64,000 bases of DNA from Oscillospiraceae bacterium (GTDB taxonomy: Bacteria; Bacillota; Clostridia; Oscillospirales; CAG-272): the NCBI GenBank assembly GCA_015063725.1, contig SVTP01000004.1, positions 1 to 64,000 on the forward strand. The letters are read 5' to 3'. Position 1 is the stretch's first letter. The number at the start of each line of letters is the position of its first letter. Under the pieces are notes generated by a model. The model was not told the origin of the DNA and did not search any database. It saw nothing but the letters and a program-made list of their open reading frames with translations. Of the stretch, positions 17,699 to 25,700 are shown piece after piece. The translations under genes were made by a program, and so were the position numbers.

Positions 17699-17867
17699 GT
17701 GGGGAGACCTTTTTTGCAAAAAAGGTCTCCCCACACCCCTTCCAAAAAACGCTCTAACAAATTATCTCAATAGATAGGGGTGTTTGCAAACAGACGGCAG
17801 AGGCGACCGCCGGGCGGCTCGCCTTGCTCTCGCAAGCGGCTAGGGACCACTAACCCTATCCGCTAAG
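17699..17867 (-). repeat. Dispersed palindromic repeat element, copy B
   Basis: It is homologous to 4981-5153 in inverted orientation. The terminal hairpin (17699-17734) is a perfect 36-bp palindrome with arms GTGGGGAGACCTTTTTT. The next block is ACCCCTTCCAAAAAACGCTCT, matching copy A, followed by the CTGTCTG, AGC-rich, GGTGGTCCCT and CTTAGCG landmarks when read on the minus strand. The palindrome lies about 30 bp upstream of the sbcD-like TTG start. Confidence 0.8.
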
Positions 17868-17889
17868 AAAGTTGTTTCCCATGGCAAAA

Positions 17890-18354
17890 TCAAAGGTTTT
17901 GACCGTTCAGCACGGCTTCCGTCAATTCGTCCCCTTGGTAGGTCAGCTTGAGGGAGAAAAAGGGCGCGTCCTCTTGCAAAAGGCGCAAAAAGATGCGGTC
18001 GCCCTGCCACATGGTCAGGTCAAACAGCTTTTGCTTTTTGATCCACGCAAGCTCGCCCTCGTCGCACTCGCGTGCCTCTCCCGTCCAATCACTGACACTA
18101 AAGAGGTGCATATATTCGGTCTCGTAAACATTGGAAACGAAAGTTACGATGCCGCGGTAACGGTAATCGGTAACAGTCAGTCCTGTTTCTTCAAGGATCT
18201 CGCGGCGCATGCAGTCCTCGGGGCTCTCGCCTGCCTCGAACTTGCCGCCAACCCCAATCCATTTATCGTGATTTTCGTCGTTCTCTTTTTTGGTGCGATG
18301 GAGCATGAGATACTCGTCTCCGCGCTCCAGATAGCACAAGGTCGTCATCTTCAT
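17890..18354 (-). CDS. Nudix hydrolase (MutT/8-oxo-dGTPase-like)
   Basis: The 154-residue protein has the Nudix box GKFEAGESPEDCMRREILEE followed by TG (about residues 40-62), matching GX5EX7REUXEEXGU. The start TTLCYLERGDEYLMLHRTKKEN and the W-I-G-V-G-G lead are those of the 8-oxo-dGTP diphosphatase-like subgroup. It probably cleans nucleoside triphosphate or similar pyrophosphate substrates; the exact one is not readable. It overlaps the upstream membrane-protein gene by 4 bp and is last of a three-gene operon. Confidence 0.9.
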   Translation of the reverse strand: MKMTTLCYLERGDEYLMLHRTKKENDENHDKWIGVGGKFEAGESPEDCMRREILEETGLTVTDYRYRGIVTFVSNVYETEYMHLFSVSDWTGEARECDEGELAWIKKQKLFDLTMWQGDRIFLRLLQEDAPFFSLKLTYQGDELTEAVLNGQNL

Positions 18355-19016
18355 ATCTCTTCTTCTCCTTGTCTTCTGACCTGCGCGCCAGACTTATAAA
18401 TACGGAACATATCAAGGTGCTCCTCGCTTTGCATGGGCAACAAAAGGATGAATACCACCGCATTCAAAGCAGCAAAAATGAGCACAAGGATCCAATCCGC
18501 CAAGAAGAATGTGTGCAGGCGGATGCTCATTCCCTGCATGCGATAAAGCAAGAGCAGCATTTGCGGAAAGAGCGCCGAAAACAGAGGCAAAAGCGGCACC
18601 AACAGATAGGTCACGCGGTTAGGACAGATCAGGTGCAGGATGCGCTTGGTGCGGTTGGCAATGCGCGAGGTGGGCTCAAAGGAGAACGCCACAATGGAGC
18701 ATACCGTGATCATGGTTGCTATCAGCGCGTAAAGGATGGGTAAGATCCAGAACAGTGCACTAACCACGGGCAAAAGATCCTTGAACCAGGTAACGGCAGT
18801 GCTATTCTCAACCGTTCCCGCTTCGATATCCTCATAAAACGCCCATGCGTTTTCCTGCAATTCAAACAGGTTCATTGTAGAATACGCATTGCCGTCATAC
18901 ACAAACCAAAGGTGCGGAACGGCGGCATAAATGAGGAGCAGGATGCCAAAGATGGCAGGCAACAGATAGCACAAATGGATCAGGGCTCGGTGTGCTATAT
19001 TTTGGTTGCGGCTCAT
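18351..19016 (-). CDS. Multi-pass membrane protein of unknown function
   Basis: The 221 residues contain four or five hydrophobic helices (around 12-31, 78-110, 132-150 and 170-200). No enzyme motif or family is recognised. The stretch between helices 1 and 2 (FVYDGNAYSTMNLFELQENAWAF-like) probably faces outside. It overlaps both neighbours (HD gene upstream, Nudix gene downstream) by 4 bp, so it is translated with them. Confidence 0.75.
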   Translation of the reverse strand: MSRNQNIAHRALIHLCYLLPAIFGILLLIYAAVPHLWFVYDGNAYSTMNLFELQENAWAFYEDIEAGTVENSTAVTWFKDLLPVVSALFWILPILYALIATMITVCSIVAFSFEPTSRIANRTKRILHLICPNRVTYLLVPLLPLFSALFPQMLLLLYRMQGMSIRLHTFFLADWILVLIFAALNAVVFILLLPMQSEEHLDMFRIYKSGAQVRRQGEEEI

Positions 19017-19603
19017 TTATTCTCCCCCGCGAGCTTGCCTTCCATCAGGAATGCGGCTTCCATATCGGCACAGCAGGTAGCATACGCCAAGGGGAACATT
19101 TCCAGCGCGCGACCGACGTTGCCGGGGTCCTCGGTGCCCGAAAAGCCCATGTGATAGCGAATGGCAAACGCCTCGTCGCGCGTCAGGCGAATATAGGCAG
19201 ACACGATGTAAGCGGACTTTTCGCCATGACCGTAAGGGAGCGTATCCTCGATGGTGTAATACGGCACGCTCTGCCATCTGCCGGTCTCGTCCTTGACGTT
19301 GCGATAGCTTGTCTTGTAAAAATTGACCTTGCAGATGTCGTGCAAAAGACCTGCAATAGCAATGCTCTCCTCGGGGTATTCGATGCCGTAGCGTTCATTT
19401 AAGCGTTCCATCATATCCTTGAGGCAATCATAAACGTTGAGGCTATGCTCAACCAGTCCGCCCTCGTGCGCTCCGTGATAGCGCGTGCTGGCAGGAGCGG
19501 TGAAAAAGTCGCTGCCGTTGAGCAAAAAGTCAAGCAGCTTGTCCGAACCCTCGCGGGTGATTTTTTCGTTATAAATTTCTAAAAAGCGTTCTTTTGCGGT
19601 CAT
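19013..19603 (-). CDS. HD-domain phosphohydrolase
   Basis: The 196-residue protein carries the HD metal-binding pattern: H at YHGAHEGGLVEHSL (about 43-53), the HD pair in AGLLHDICKV (about 87) and later H and D residues (GHGEKS, CADMEAAF). HD proteins are metal-dependent phosphohydrolases acting on nucleotides or related phosphates. The position of GGLVEHSLNVY recalls YhaM-like hydrolases, but the OB-fold domain of YhaM is absent. It is the first gene of a three-gene operon with a good promoter. Confidence 0.85.
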   Translation of the reverse strand: MTAKERFLEIYNEKITREGSDKLLDFLLNGSDFFTAPASTRYHGAHEGGLVEHSLNVYDCLKDMMERLNERYGIEYPEESIAIAGLLHDICKVNFYKTSYRNVKDETGRWQSVPYYTIEDTLPYGHGEKSAYIVSAYIRLTRDEAFAIRYHMGFSGTEDPGNVGRALEMFPLAYATCCADMEAAFLMEGKLAGENK

Positions 19604-19646
19604 AAAAAGATACCTCTCTTTATAATAAATTATAATCTATCACTTT

Positions 19647-19675
19647 ATTGTAACACGCCCGCGCAAAAAAGTAAA
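19647..19675 (-). promoter_or_regulatory. Promoter of the HD/membrane/Nudix operon
   Basis: On the minus strand TTTACT (19670-19675) and TACAAT (19647-19652) are 17 bp apart. The -35 side lies in a stretch (GCGCAAAAAAGTAAAGATGTTTTCCC) that recurs, slightly altered, at about 20632-20657. Confidence 0.75.
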
Positions 19676-19740
19676 GATGTTTTCCCTTTTTTTCTAAAAA
19701 ATTAAAAGATTATGCGAGAGGCGTTCAACTTGTAAGCCCC

Positions 19741-19945
19741 TTGTTTACGGTAATCGCTCGTTTTCGGGGCGTCGAGGACGTCGCCCCCTACAAATGTTGT
19801 TTACCTTGTGCAAGTTTGATGCACATATATTTTTGATAAACAATAAAATGCTGAAAAGCAGAAGGAAAAGATTCCTCGTAGGGGGCGACGTCCTCGACGC
19901 CCCGCTGCTAAAAATTTTAGAAAACAAAAAGCGGATAAACAATAG
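19741..19945. repeat. Foldback (MITE-like) element
   Basis: Perfect 27-bp inverted arms lie at 19765-19791 and 19878-19904 (CGGGGCGTCGAGGACGTCGC start and its complement). Pairing extends imperfectly outward (TTGTTTACGG...CTCGTTTT against AAAACAAAAAGCGGATAAACAA), giving about 205 bp in all. There is no ORF. A related single 27-bp half-site lies at 44547-44573. This fills most of the 400-bp gap between the HD gene and the 180-residue membrane-protein gene. Confidence 0.8.
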
Positions 19946-20011
19946 TAATTGTTCTTGCAAAACGAACGCCCGCCAAAATGGCGGGCGGGATATATTTCAA
20001 TTATGTGTGTA

Positions 20012-20554
20012 TTATAAGCGTTCTTTTTTCTCTTTTAGTGAATCTCTCACTTTTTTAATTTCAATCCCCTTTTGCTCTGCCATTTTGACAACATACCACG
20101 CGTTTTCCATTCCCGCGATAAAATCCATCATAAATTTGCCGTTCGCATTGTATAAGGCAATGGTTACCGTTTTGTCACCGGTTTTTTCTAATACTCTTAC
20201 ACAAGAAACATCCGACCATTGTACTTTCTTTTTGAAAAACCAAAAAGATATTTGTGAAATTTCAGTTTCATCAACAAAACATTTGTATGAGAAAGCTTCT
20301 GTGGCAAATAGCAAATTTGATGTGCCTAATACCGCAAAAATCAAAAACATATACCGCGTTTCGTGCTCTATCAGTATCCAAAGCAGTGCAAAAACGGCAA
20401 CCCCAATCAATGAGGCGCAAATGTTTGCGAGTATTTTTTTGCGAGGGTGCTGAATGAAAAAAGCCTCTTTGTATTCTATTTCCGGCATCTCTTCGGGTGA
20501 CTCTTTTGCCGAACCGAAAAGTGCTTCCGCTACAAGCTCAATAAAAAAATCCAA
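20012..20554 (-). CDS. Hypothetical two-TM protein with PH-like C-terminal region
   Basis: The start is TTG at 20554, supported by GAGGAGGATTTGCGTT. The 180-residue protein has an acidic N-terminus, two adjacent hydrophobic helices (about 45-62 and 67-85), then a predicted beta-rich stretch (FVDETEISQISFWFFKKKVQW, CVRVLEKTGDKTVTIAL, FMMDFIAGM). That pattern resembles bacterial PH-like (bPH) domains that follow a TM hairpin. No function can be assigned. It has its own promoter and is divergent from pyk. Confidence 0.7.
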   Translation of the reverse strand: MDFFIELVAEALFGSAKESPEEMPEIEYKEAFFIQHPRKKILANICASLIGVAVFALLWILIEHETRYMFLIFAVLGTSNLLFATEAFSYKCFVDETEISQISFWFFKKKVQWSDVSCVRVLEKTGDKTVTIALYNANGKFMMDFIAGMENAWYVVKMAEQKGIEIKKVRDSLKEKKERL

Positions 20555-20597
20555 AACGCAAATCCTCCTCTAAAGCATTGATAAAAGTGTTTTGTCT

Positions 20598-20626
20598 ATT
20601 ATATCACACCTCGCGCGAAAAAGCAA
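20598..20626 (-). promoter_or_regulatory. Promoter of the two-TM protein gene
   Basis: On the minus strand TTGCTT (20621-20626) and TATAAT (20598-20603) have a 17-bp spacer. Confidence 0.75.
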
Positions 20627-20714
20627 GAGGGCGCGAAAAAGTAAAGATGTTTCCCCTCTTTTTTTCAAAACTTTTGGTTTGTACATAGTTTGGAAATAAA
20701 TTCGTGGTAGGATA

Positions 20715-20720
20715 TATAAT
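20715..20720 (+). promoter_or_regulatory. -10 element of pyk
   Basis: TATAAT at 20715-20720 precedes pyk; the best -35 (TTGGAA, 20690-20695) has a long 19-bp spacer. The position rules out the ORF-track start at 20729 and favours the ATG at 20750. Confidence 0.55.
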
Positions 20721-20749
20721 GAAGAATTATGCAAAAAAGGAAGTTGATT

Positions 20750-22171
20750 ATGAGAAACACAAAAATCGTTTGCACCCTGGGGCCCGCTTGTCTTAAAGAG
20801 GAGATCTTGGAGGAAATGCTGAAAAACGGTATGAACGTTGCGCGCTTTAACTTTTCGCACGGAACGCACGAATACCACAAAAACGCCATTGCCCTCTTTC
20901 GCAAGGTAAGAGATCGCCTCGATCTGCCTGCCGCAGTCCTGTTGGATACCAAGGGCCCCGAAATTCGCCTGAAGGATTTTGAGGGCGGCAAGATCACCCT
21001 GAAAAAGGGCGACACCTTTACCCTGACCACCGAGGATTGCATGGGCGACAAAACGCGTGCCGCTATCACCTACCCCGATCTGCCCCGTCAGCTTTCCGCA
21101 GGTGTACGCATCCTCTTGGACGACGGCAAGGTTGCCCTGACGGTAATTGACGCGAACGAGACCGAGATCCGTTGCCGCGTTGAGATTGGCGGTCCGCTCT
21201 CCAATCACAAGAGCATCAATATTCCCAACTTCCATATTGATATGCCCTATATCAGCGAGCGAGACAAAGCCGATCTGTTGTTTGGTATTGAACAGGGTGT
21301 GGACTTTGTTGCCGCTTCCTTTGTTCGTTGCAAAGAGGACGTGATCGGACTGCGCAAGTTCCTTGACTACCACGGCGGACACGATATCAAGATCATCTCC
21401 AAGATCGAAAACATTGAGGGCGTAAACAATTTTGACGCCATCCTGAACCACTCCGACGGCATTATGATCGCGCGCGGAGACATGGGCGTTGAGGTCGCCT
21501 TTGAGCGCCTGCCCGGACTCCAAAAGAGATTCATTCGCAAGTGTTATCAATCGGGTAAAATGGTCATTACCGCTACGCAGATGCTGGAATCCATGATCCA
21601 TTCCTCCACGCCTACGCGTGCCGAGATCACCGACGTTGCAAACGCCGTTTTTGACGGTACGTCTGCCGTTATGCTCTCGGGCGAGACCGCCGCAGGCGAT
21701 CACCCCGCACTCGTTGTAAAGGTTATGGCGCAGATCACAGAGCAAGCCGAAGAGGATGCCTTTGATATGGATATGTATAGCGGTATTCGCTATGACTCAG
21801 ACGCATCGGACGTGACCAACGCCATTTGCGATGCCGCCGCCACCACCGCGCGCGACGTAGGCGCAAAGGTCATTATTGCGGTTACCACATCGGGCTTTAC
21901 CGCTCGTCGCGTGTCCAAATTCCGTCCCCAACAAATGATTGTTGCGGCAACCCCCGAGCGCAAGACCTATCATCAGCTCAGCCTTTCCTGGGGTGTTGTT
22001 CCCGTTCTGGCACTCCACCAAAACAACACCGATGCCCTCTTTACCCACGCCATTGACTGCGCAAAGCAGAACGACCTGGTTGTGCGCGGCGACAAAGCCG
22101 TTATCACCGCAGGTGTTCCCCTTGGCATTGAGGGTACAACAAATCTGCTCAAGGTTCAGATCGTACAGTAA
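20750..22171 (+). CDS. pyk: Pyruvate kinase
   Basis: Pyruvate kinase turns phosphoenolpyruvate and ADP into pyruvate and ATP, the last step of glycolysis. The 473 residues span the barrel, B and C domains: RNTKIVCTLGPAC at the start, ARFNFSHG, DTKGPEIR, ISKIENIEG, MIARGDMGVE, and the signature MVITATQMLESM with TRAEITDVANAVFDGTSAVMLSGETA. The length is typical and lacks the extra C-terminal PEP-utiliser domain of some Bacillus enzymes. The start at 20750 has AAAGGAAG upstream. It stands alone between its promoter and a bidirectional terminator. Confidence 0.96.
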   Translation: MRNTKIVCTLGPACLKEEILEEMLKNGMNVARFNFSHGTHEYHKNAIALFRKVRDRLDLPAAVLLDTKGPEIRLKDFEGGKITLKKGDTFTLTTEDCMGDKTRAAITYPDLPRQLSAGVRILLDDGKVALTVIDANETEIRCRVEIGGPLSNHKSINIPNFHIDMPYISERDKADLLFGIEQGVDFVAASFVRCKEDVIGLRKFLDYHGGHDIKIISKIENIEGVNNFDAILNHSDGIMIARGDMGVEVAFERLPGLQKRFIRKCYQSGKMVITATQMLESMIHSSTPTRAEITDVANAVFDGTSAVMLSGETAAGDHPALVVKVMAQITEQAEEDAFDMDMYSGIRYDSDASDVTNAICDAAATTARDVGAKVIIAVTTSGFTARRVSKFRPQQMIVAATPERKTYHQLSLSWGVVPVLALHQNNTDALFTHAIDCAKQNDLVVRGDKAVITAGVPLGIEGTTNLLKVQIVQ

Positions 22172-22176
22172 ATATC

Positions 22177-22211
22177 AAAAAAGACGATTGATTTCTCAAT
22201 CGTCTTTTTTC
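22177..22211. terminator. Bidirectional terminator shared by pyk and the PstS-like gene
   Basis: AAAAAAGACGATTGA and its complement lie 5 bases after the pyk stop. The right arm is also the last codons and stop of the convergent PstS-like gene (reading KKDD-stop), so one hairpin ends both transcripts and overlaps coding sequence. Confidence 0.9.
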
Positions 22212-23365
22212 ATTCCAACGTATCCCGTTTGCTCAATAATGTATTGCCCTTCTTCAGAAAGGATCCATTCCACCAAGCGAGCCACGTTGGGGTTGGGATT
22301 GTTCTCATACGTCATAGCATAAACGGGTGTAATAATGGGATACGTATTGTTTTGAATGTTCTCTGCCGTAGGCGCAACTCCCTCAACGGCAATCATTTTG
22401 ACTTCGGGGTTTTGTACGATCCCCTCAAGATAGTAGCGGAAAGAATATCCGATAGAGCCCGCGCGACTTTGATAGTCGACCACTTGCTCCACAACCGCAC
22501 CCATACCCTGAATGGTCTTGGTTTCGGCTTCCATCAGAGGGGTATCCCCCATAAAGCGGATCATCATACTTTGGCTACCGCTTCCCTCGTCGCGTTGGAA
22601 CGGGATGATCTTTTCATCGTTGCCACCAACCTCGCGCCAGTTGGTGATCTCACCCGAATAGATACCCTTGAGCTGTTCAACCGTCAAGGAATTGATTGGG
22701 TTATCCTTGTGTACAAAGAAAACAAACGCTTCCCACCCGATTTGTGTATAGACAAATTCGGTTCCGCACTGCTCGGCATAGGCGACCTGCGCCTTGGAAG
22801 GTCCCGCTCCAATGAAAATATCCGTATTCCTTTGTGCAAGCAGACGATAACCGTCGCTGGTGGTGTTATATTCAAACACACCGCCATAGAGCTCGGTTTC
22901 CTTGATGTTGGGATAAACGGCATTTACAAACGCCGAATATACGGGGAACGCCGCCGATGCGCCATCAATGCGCGGCAGCTCATCGTCCGCGGTGAATTTG
23001 AGCGTTTTACTGTCGATCTTAACAATTTTAGAGTCCTCTCGGAATGGCATATACTCGTCCACGTTGATGTTGGGAGCGACATCGATGGTGATGCTTCTTT
23101 CATACTCCGCAATGCCCAACTGCACTCCGCAACAAATAAGAACTGCCAAGAACAGGCAAACGTAAGTGATGAGATAGGGCTTTCTCCTCTTGATCCAAAT
23201 AGCGGGAATGATAAATGGGAAAAAGCAAAGCAAAATAGCCCATTGCGGTGCGCCAAATGCTCCTATCACAAGAGCAATCAGCAAAACATACGGCGTTGCG
23301 ATGCACAGTGCCAGCGTGAGAAGAATTTTGATAACCCTTTTCAATCTGCTTGGTTTGGTCGACAT
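22196..23365 (-). CDS. PstS-like phosphate/substrate-binding protein with N-terminal membrane helices
   Basis: The ATG at 23365 follows GGAAAGGAGTCTTACC and gives 389 residues. The first about 90 residues hold two or three hydrophobic helices. From about residue 120 the sequence is a PstS/PBP-like fold: LPRIDGASAAFPVYSAFVNAVYP, the conserved IFIGAGPSKAQ, an EAFVFFVHKDNPINSLTVEQLKGIYSGEITNW block, QRDEGSGSQSMMIRFM and SIGYSFRYYLEG. This is the phosphate-binding family used by ABC importers. There are no pstCAB or phoU genes nearby and the domain is tethered by several TM helices, so it may sense rather than deliver its ligand. Probably co-transcribed with the upstream 138-residue gene. Confidence 0.85.
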   Translation of the reverse strand: MSTKPSRLKRVIKILLTLALCIATPYVLLIALVIGAFGAPQWAILLCFFPFIIPAIWIKRRKPYLITYVCLFLAVLICCGVQLGIAEYERSITIDVAPNINVDEYMPFREDSKIVKIDSKTLKFTADDELPRIDGASAAFPVYSAFVNAVYPNIKETELYGGVFEYNTTSDGYRLLAQRNTDIFIGAGPSKAQVAYAEQCGTEFVYTQIGWEAFVFFVHKDNPINSLTVEQLKGIYSGEITNWREVGGNDEKIIPFQRDEGSGSQSMMIRFMGDTPLMEAETKTIQGMGAVVEQVVDYQSRAGSIGYSFRYYLEGIVQNPEVKMIAVEGVAPTAENIQNNTYPIITPVYAMTYENNPNPNVARLVEWILSEEGQYIIEQTGYVGMKKDD

Positions 23366-23416
23366 GGTAAGACTCCTTTCCCGATGTAAGATGAGTGTGG
23401 ACAAAAACGAAAAAAA

Positions 23417-23833
23417 TTAAAAAATATCCTGCTTTCCTTCCATGGCAAAAAGATTGCCGAAGCTCACTGTTTTGAACAGTCCGATCTTGTAGGGCTCACC
23501 TACAATGACCGAATAATTGTCCTTGTGCTCCAAGCTGACAATAATAGCGTCGGTCGGTTTTCCGTCTGCGGAGTTTACACCTGCATTCCAAACAATTCCG
23601 CTGGCTTTGATTTTCCCCTCGGAGGCAAGTTTCTTATGAATCTGCTTCAAGTCCTCAAGAACCGCTTTCGGTTCGGGGTGCTCGTTACCGTCATAACTCG
23701 CTGTCAATTCAACGGAATCATCCTCCAAAAGGACTGCTGCAAAGGGATAAAACTCGCGGTATTTTTTCATTTGTTGCTCTGCAAACGGGAGCAATTTATC
23801 AAGCAATATTTCACATTGTTCCTTCGGTGTCAT
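23417..23833 (-). CDS. Hypothetical cytoplasmic protein
   Basis: The 138-residue soluble protein (ATG 23833, GGAGAG upstream) begins MTPKEQCEILLDKLLPFAEQQMKKYREFYPFAAVL. It has an alpha/beta pattern with a GIVWNAGVNSADGKPTDAIIVSLEH core and ends SFGNLFAMEGKQDIF. The pattern resembles small unassigned or immunity-like proteins of Firmicutes, but I cannot name the family. It is followed 51 bp later by the PstS-like gene on the same strand. Confidence 0.7.
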   Translation of the reverse strand: MTPKEQCEILLDKLLPFAEQQMKKYREFYPFAAVLLEDDSVELTASYDGNEHPEPKAVLEDLKQIHKKLASEGKIKASGIVWNAGVNSADGKPTDAIIVSLEHKDNYSVIVGEPYKIGLFKTVSFGNLFAMEGKQDIF

Positions 23834-23867
23834 AGTGGTAAGTCTCTCCTTTCATTTTTCTATCGTT

Positions 23868-23896
23868 ATGATAGCATACAATGTAAAGCTTTTCAA
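23868..23896 (-). promoter_or_regulatory. Promoter of the hypothetical/PstS-like pair
   Basis: On the minus strand TTGAAA (23891-23896) and TATCAT (23868-23873) are 17 bp apart. Confidence 0.75.
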
Positions 23897-23908
23897 GCAA
23901 AATTCTTT

Positions 23909-24793
23909 TTAGCCCATCAACGCCCATGTGTTCTCCTCGGAGTACTCGATCTCCTCGGAAATCATGCTTGCCAAGGCTGCAACCTCTTGCAAGGATCTTG
24001 CTCCTTGGGTGCATATCAGCGATGCGAGCAGTCGCTCGCAAAACAGACAAAAGGACAGTCGCGTGCAAAAGTCCTCATCGTGAATCGCCTCGGTGCAGTG
24101 ACGGTAGATAAGATATGCCAAAAAGCGTTTTTGATATTCGTCTGTTTCCCCGCTCTCAGGACGGCGCATCGACGAATAGCGCAGGAAGAGTTCCTTGTGA
24201 TCGGCGTCCAAATACTCCAAAGAATTCAAGATTTCCAACCAATGCTCGTCCTCTCCCGCATCGATGGAATAGACGTGATAGATGGTATCAAGTGCGCTTG
24301 CGTAGTCGTTGTTCTCAAGGATCGCATAGAGATCTGCGCGCGCGGCGCAACCGTCAAACGGAACGTCGTCGGTGACGTCGGTAACCTCCCCGACCTCTTC
24401 CGTTTGTGCAAAATCGGGAGACGAGAGAATCAGCCTCGCCGCCTCGGGGCAAGACATGCCAAGACCGACCTCGGCAACCTTTGTAAAATTATAAAATCTT
24501 GGATGCTCGCGGCAGATGTCACAGAGATAATCCTCACCCAAGCCGAGAATGATCTTGCAAAGCCCGCGCTCGTCAAGATGGGGGCATCGCTCACCTGCGC
24601 AAAGTTGAAAGTGCGGCGTGTCATCCATCGAGATGCTCTCTTTGATGACAGAACCGTAGCCGCCCTGCAGCGCTTGATATTTTTGGAGCGTTTCTTCGTC
24701 GATATCAATTTCCCAACCGATGCAGCAGCTGTGCTCGCACCTGTCTGCTATGCATTGAAAGCGTTTGTAATATGTAGGGGCGTAAAGTTTCAT
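23909..24793 (-). CDS. FliB-like N-methylase family protein
   Basis: The 294-residue protein matches the family annotated as flagellin lysine-N-methylase. It has a Cys-rich N-terminal half with CIADRCEHSCCIGWEIDID, CAGERCPHLDERGLCKII and CDICREHPRFY, and an MSCPEA segment. The cysteine spacing suggests an Fe-S or zinc site; the fold is the YkgJ-like cysteine cluster region. In Salmonella FliB methylates flagellin lysines. No flagellar gene is in this window and the family is common in non-motile gut Clostridia, so another substrate is likely. It overlaps the upstream 244-residue gene by 4 bp. Confidence 0.82.
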   Translation of the reverse strand: MKLYAPTYYKRFQCIADRCEHSCCIGWEIDIDEETLQKYQALQGGYGSVIKESISMDDTPHFQLCAGERCPHLDERGLCKIILGLGEDYLCDICREHPRFYNFTKVAEVGLGMSCPEAARLILSSPDFAQTEEVGEVTDVTDDVPFDGCAARADLYAILENNDYASALDTIYHVYSIDAGEDEHWLEILNSLEYLDADHKELFLRYSSMRRPESGETDEYQKRFLAYLIYRHCTEAIHDEDFCTRLSFCLFCERLLASLICTQGARSLQEVAALASMISEEIEYSEENTWALMG

Positions 24794-25524
24794 AGGGAGT
24801 CCTTTTTATATGAGATTTGAGGCGGAGGTAAGCACGGTGGCTTCTGTCGATATGCAGAGGTATCCCGTTGATAAGATTCAATCAATTCTCCATTGATTTT
24901 TTCGGGATCACTGAAATCAAGCGCATATATCCATAATTGCGCGGGAGTTCCTGTTTCTGAAACAGTCTTATCTTTACTTGAATGAGAAAGCCTTGGAATA
25001 TAATTCCAAAACTCGCAAATGGCATTGGGGGAATCATTTTCAGGATAAGTATACTTTTCCAACCAAATTTGAGACGTATCAAAACGAGCATAAAGAGAGA
25101 TTCTCCCAAAGGAATCGTACTTTCGCATTTCCGCTTTATACCATTCACAATAGCGATCTTTATATTGATAAACAGGAACGACCCATTCAAACCCGTTCAA
25201 CTGAAAAACGCAGCCAAAGGTGGTGGAGTTCTCGCCGTGATCGGATATTTTTATCAATCGGTCAGCGTCATCGAATTCGTATGACGTATATTCTTTGCGC
25301 TTTCCTATATTTTTCAGCTTTCTTCCCTTTGTATACTGTTTGGAATAGGCAAATTTTAAAATCAAAGACGGCGTGTGAATTCCATAGTAAAAATCCGAGG
25401 GAGTTGAATACTCTACACGACTTGATTTTATATTTTCGAAATATTCCGCATTGTCAAGCGCATATTTGCGAGCATCGTTAAAACAACTGATTAAATCATC
25501 AAACTCTTGATAGTGATTTGCCAT
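24790..25524 (-). CDS. Hypothetical protein co-translated with the FliB-like gene
   Basis: The start at 25524 (MANHYQEFDD) is chosen because a promoter lies inside the longer ORF and a GGCGGTGG site precedes it, giving 244 residues. The protein is soluble and rich in Tyr, Lys and aromatic residues, with a beta-rich middle (SLILKFAYSKQYTKGRKL, GCVFQLNGFEWVVPVYQYKD) and a Pro-rich tail. No family is recognised. The 4-bp overlap with the FliB-like gene makes a functional link plausible. Confidence 0.72.
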   Translation of the reverse strand: MANHYQEFDDLISCFNDARKYALDNAEYFENIKSSRVEYSTPSDFYYGIHTPSLILKFAYSKQYTKGRKLKNIGKRKEYTSYEFDDADRLIKISDHGENSTTFGCVFQLNGFEWVVPVYQYKDRYCEWYKAEMRKYDSFGRISLYARFDTSQIWLEKYTYPENDSPNAICEFWNYIPRLSHSSKDKTVSETGTPAQLWIYALDFSDPEKINGELIESYQRDTSAYRQKPPCLPPPQISYKKDSL

Positions 25525-25548
25525 TTTTCCACCGCCTTTCTTTGCTTT

Positions 25549-25577
25549 ATTATAACACGAATCCACACGGATTGCAA
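25549..25577 (-). promoter_or_regulatory. Promoter of the hypothetical/FliB-like pair
   Basis: On the minus strand TTGCAA (25572-25577) and TATAAT (25549-25554) are 17 bp apart. Confidence 0.8.
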
Positions 25578-25607
25578 GGGATATTTTACAGAAGGACTCT
25601 GAACCAA

Positions 25608-25677
25608 GCCTTGATTGCAAGCAATCAAGGCGCAAATTTGCTTTGCAAATTCGCCACGGCTCACGGCATTTTGCCGT
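25608..25677. repeat. Cluster of three palindromes downstream of tRNA-Trp
   Basis: GCCTTGATTGC/GCAATCAAGGC (25608-25631) is followed by GGCG(c)AAATTTGC/GCAAATTCGCC (about 25629-25655) and ACGGCAT/TTGCCGT (25663-25677). No ORF is convincing. Together with 25701-25764 they make about 150 bp of almost continuous hairpins. Confidence 0.8.
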
Positions 25678-25700
25678 TTCGCGCGTGATTTCTCAAAACA

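Noticed and set aside
20570-21745. 391-residue minus-strand ORF opposite pyruvate kinase
   Set aside because: pyk is certain on the plus strand; this frame has no family match and runs through the pyk promoter.
24770-24785. TGTAGGGGCG near the FliB-like start as another 27-bp element
   Set aside because: The match covers only about 10 bases and falls in codons of the gene; chance similarity.
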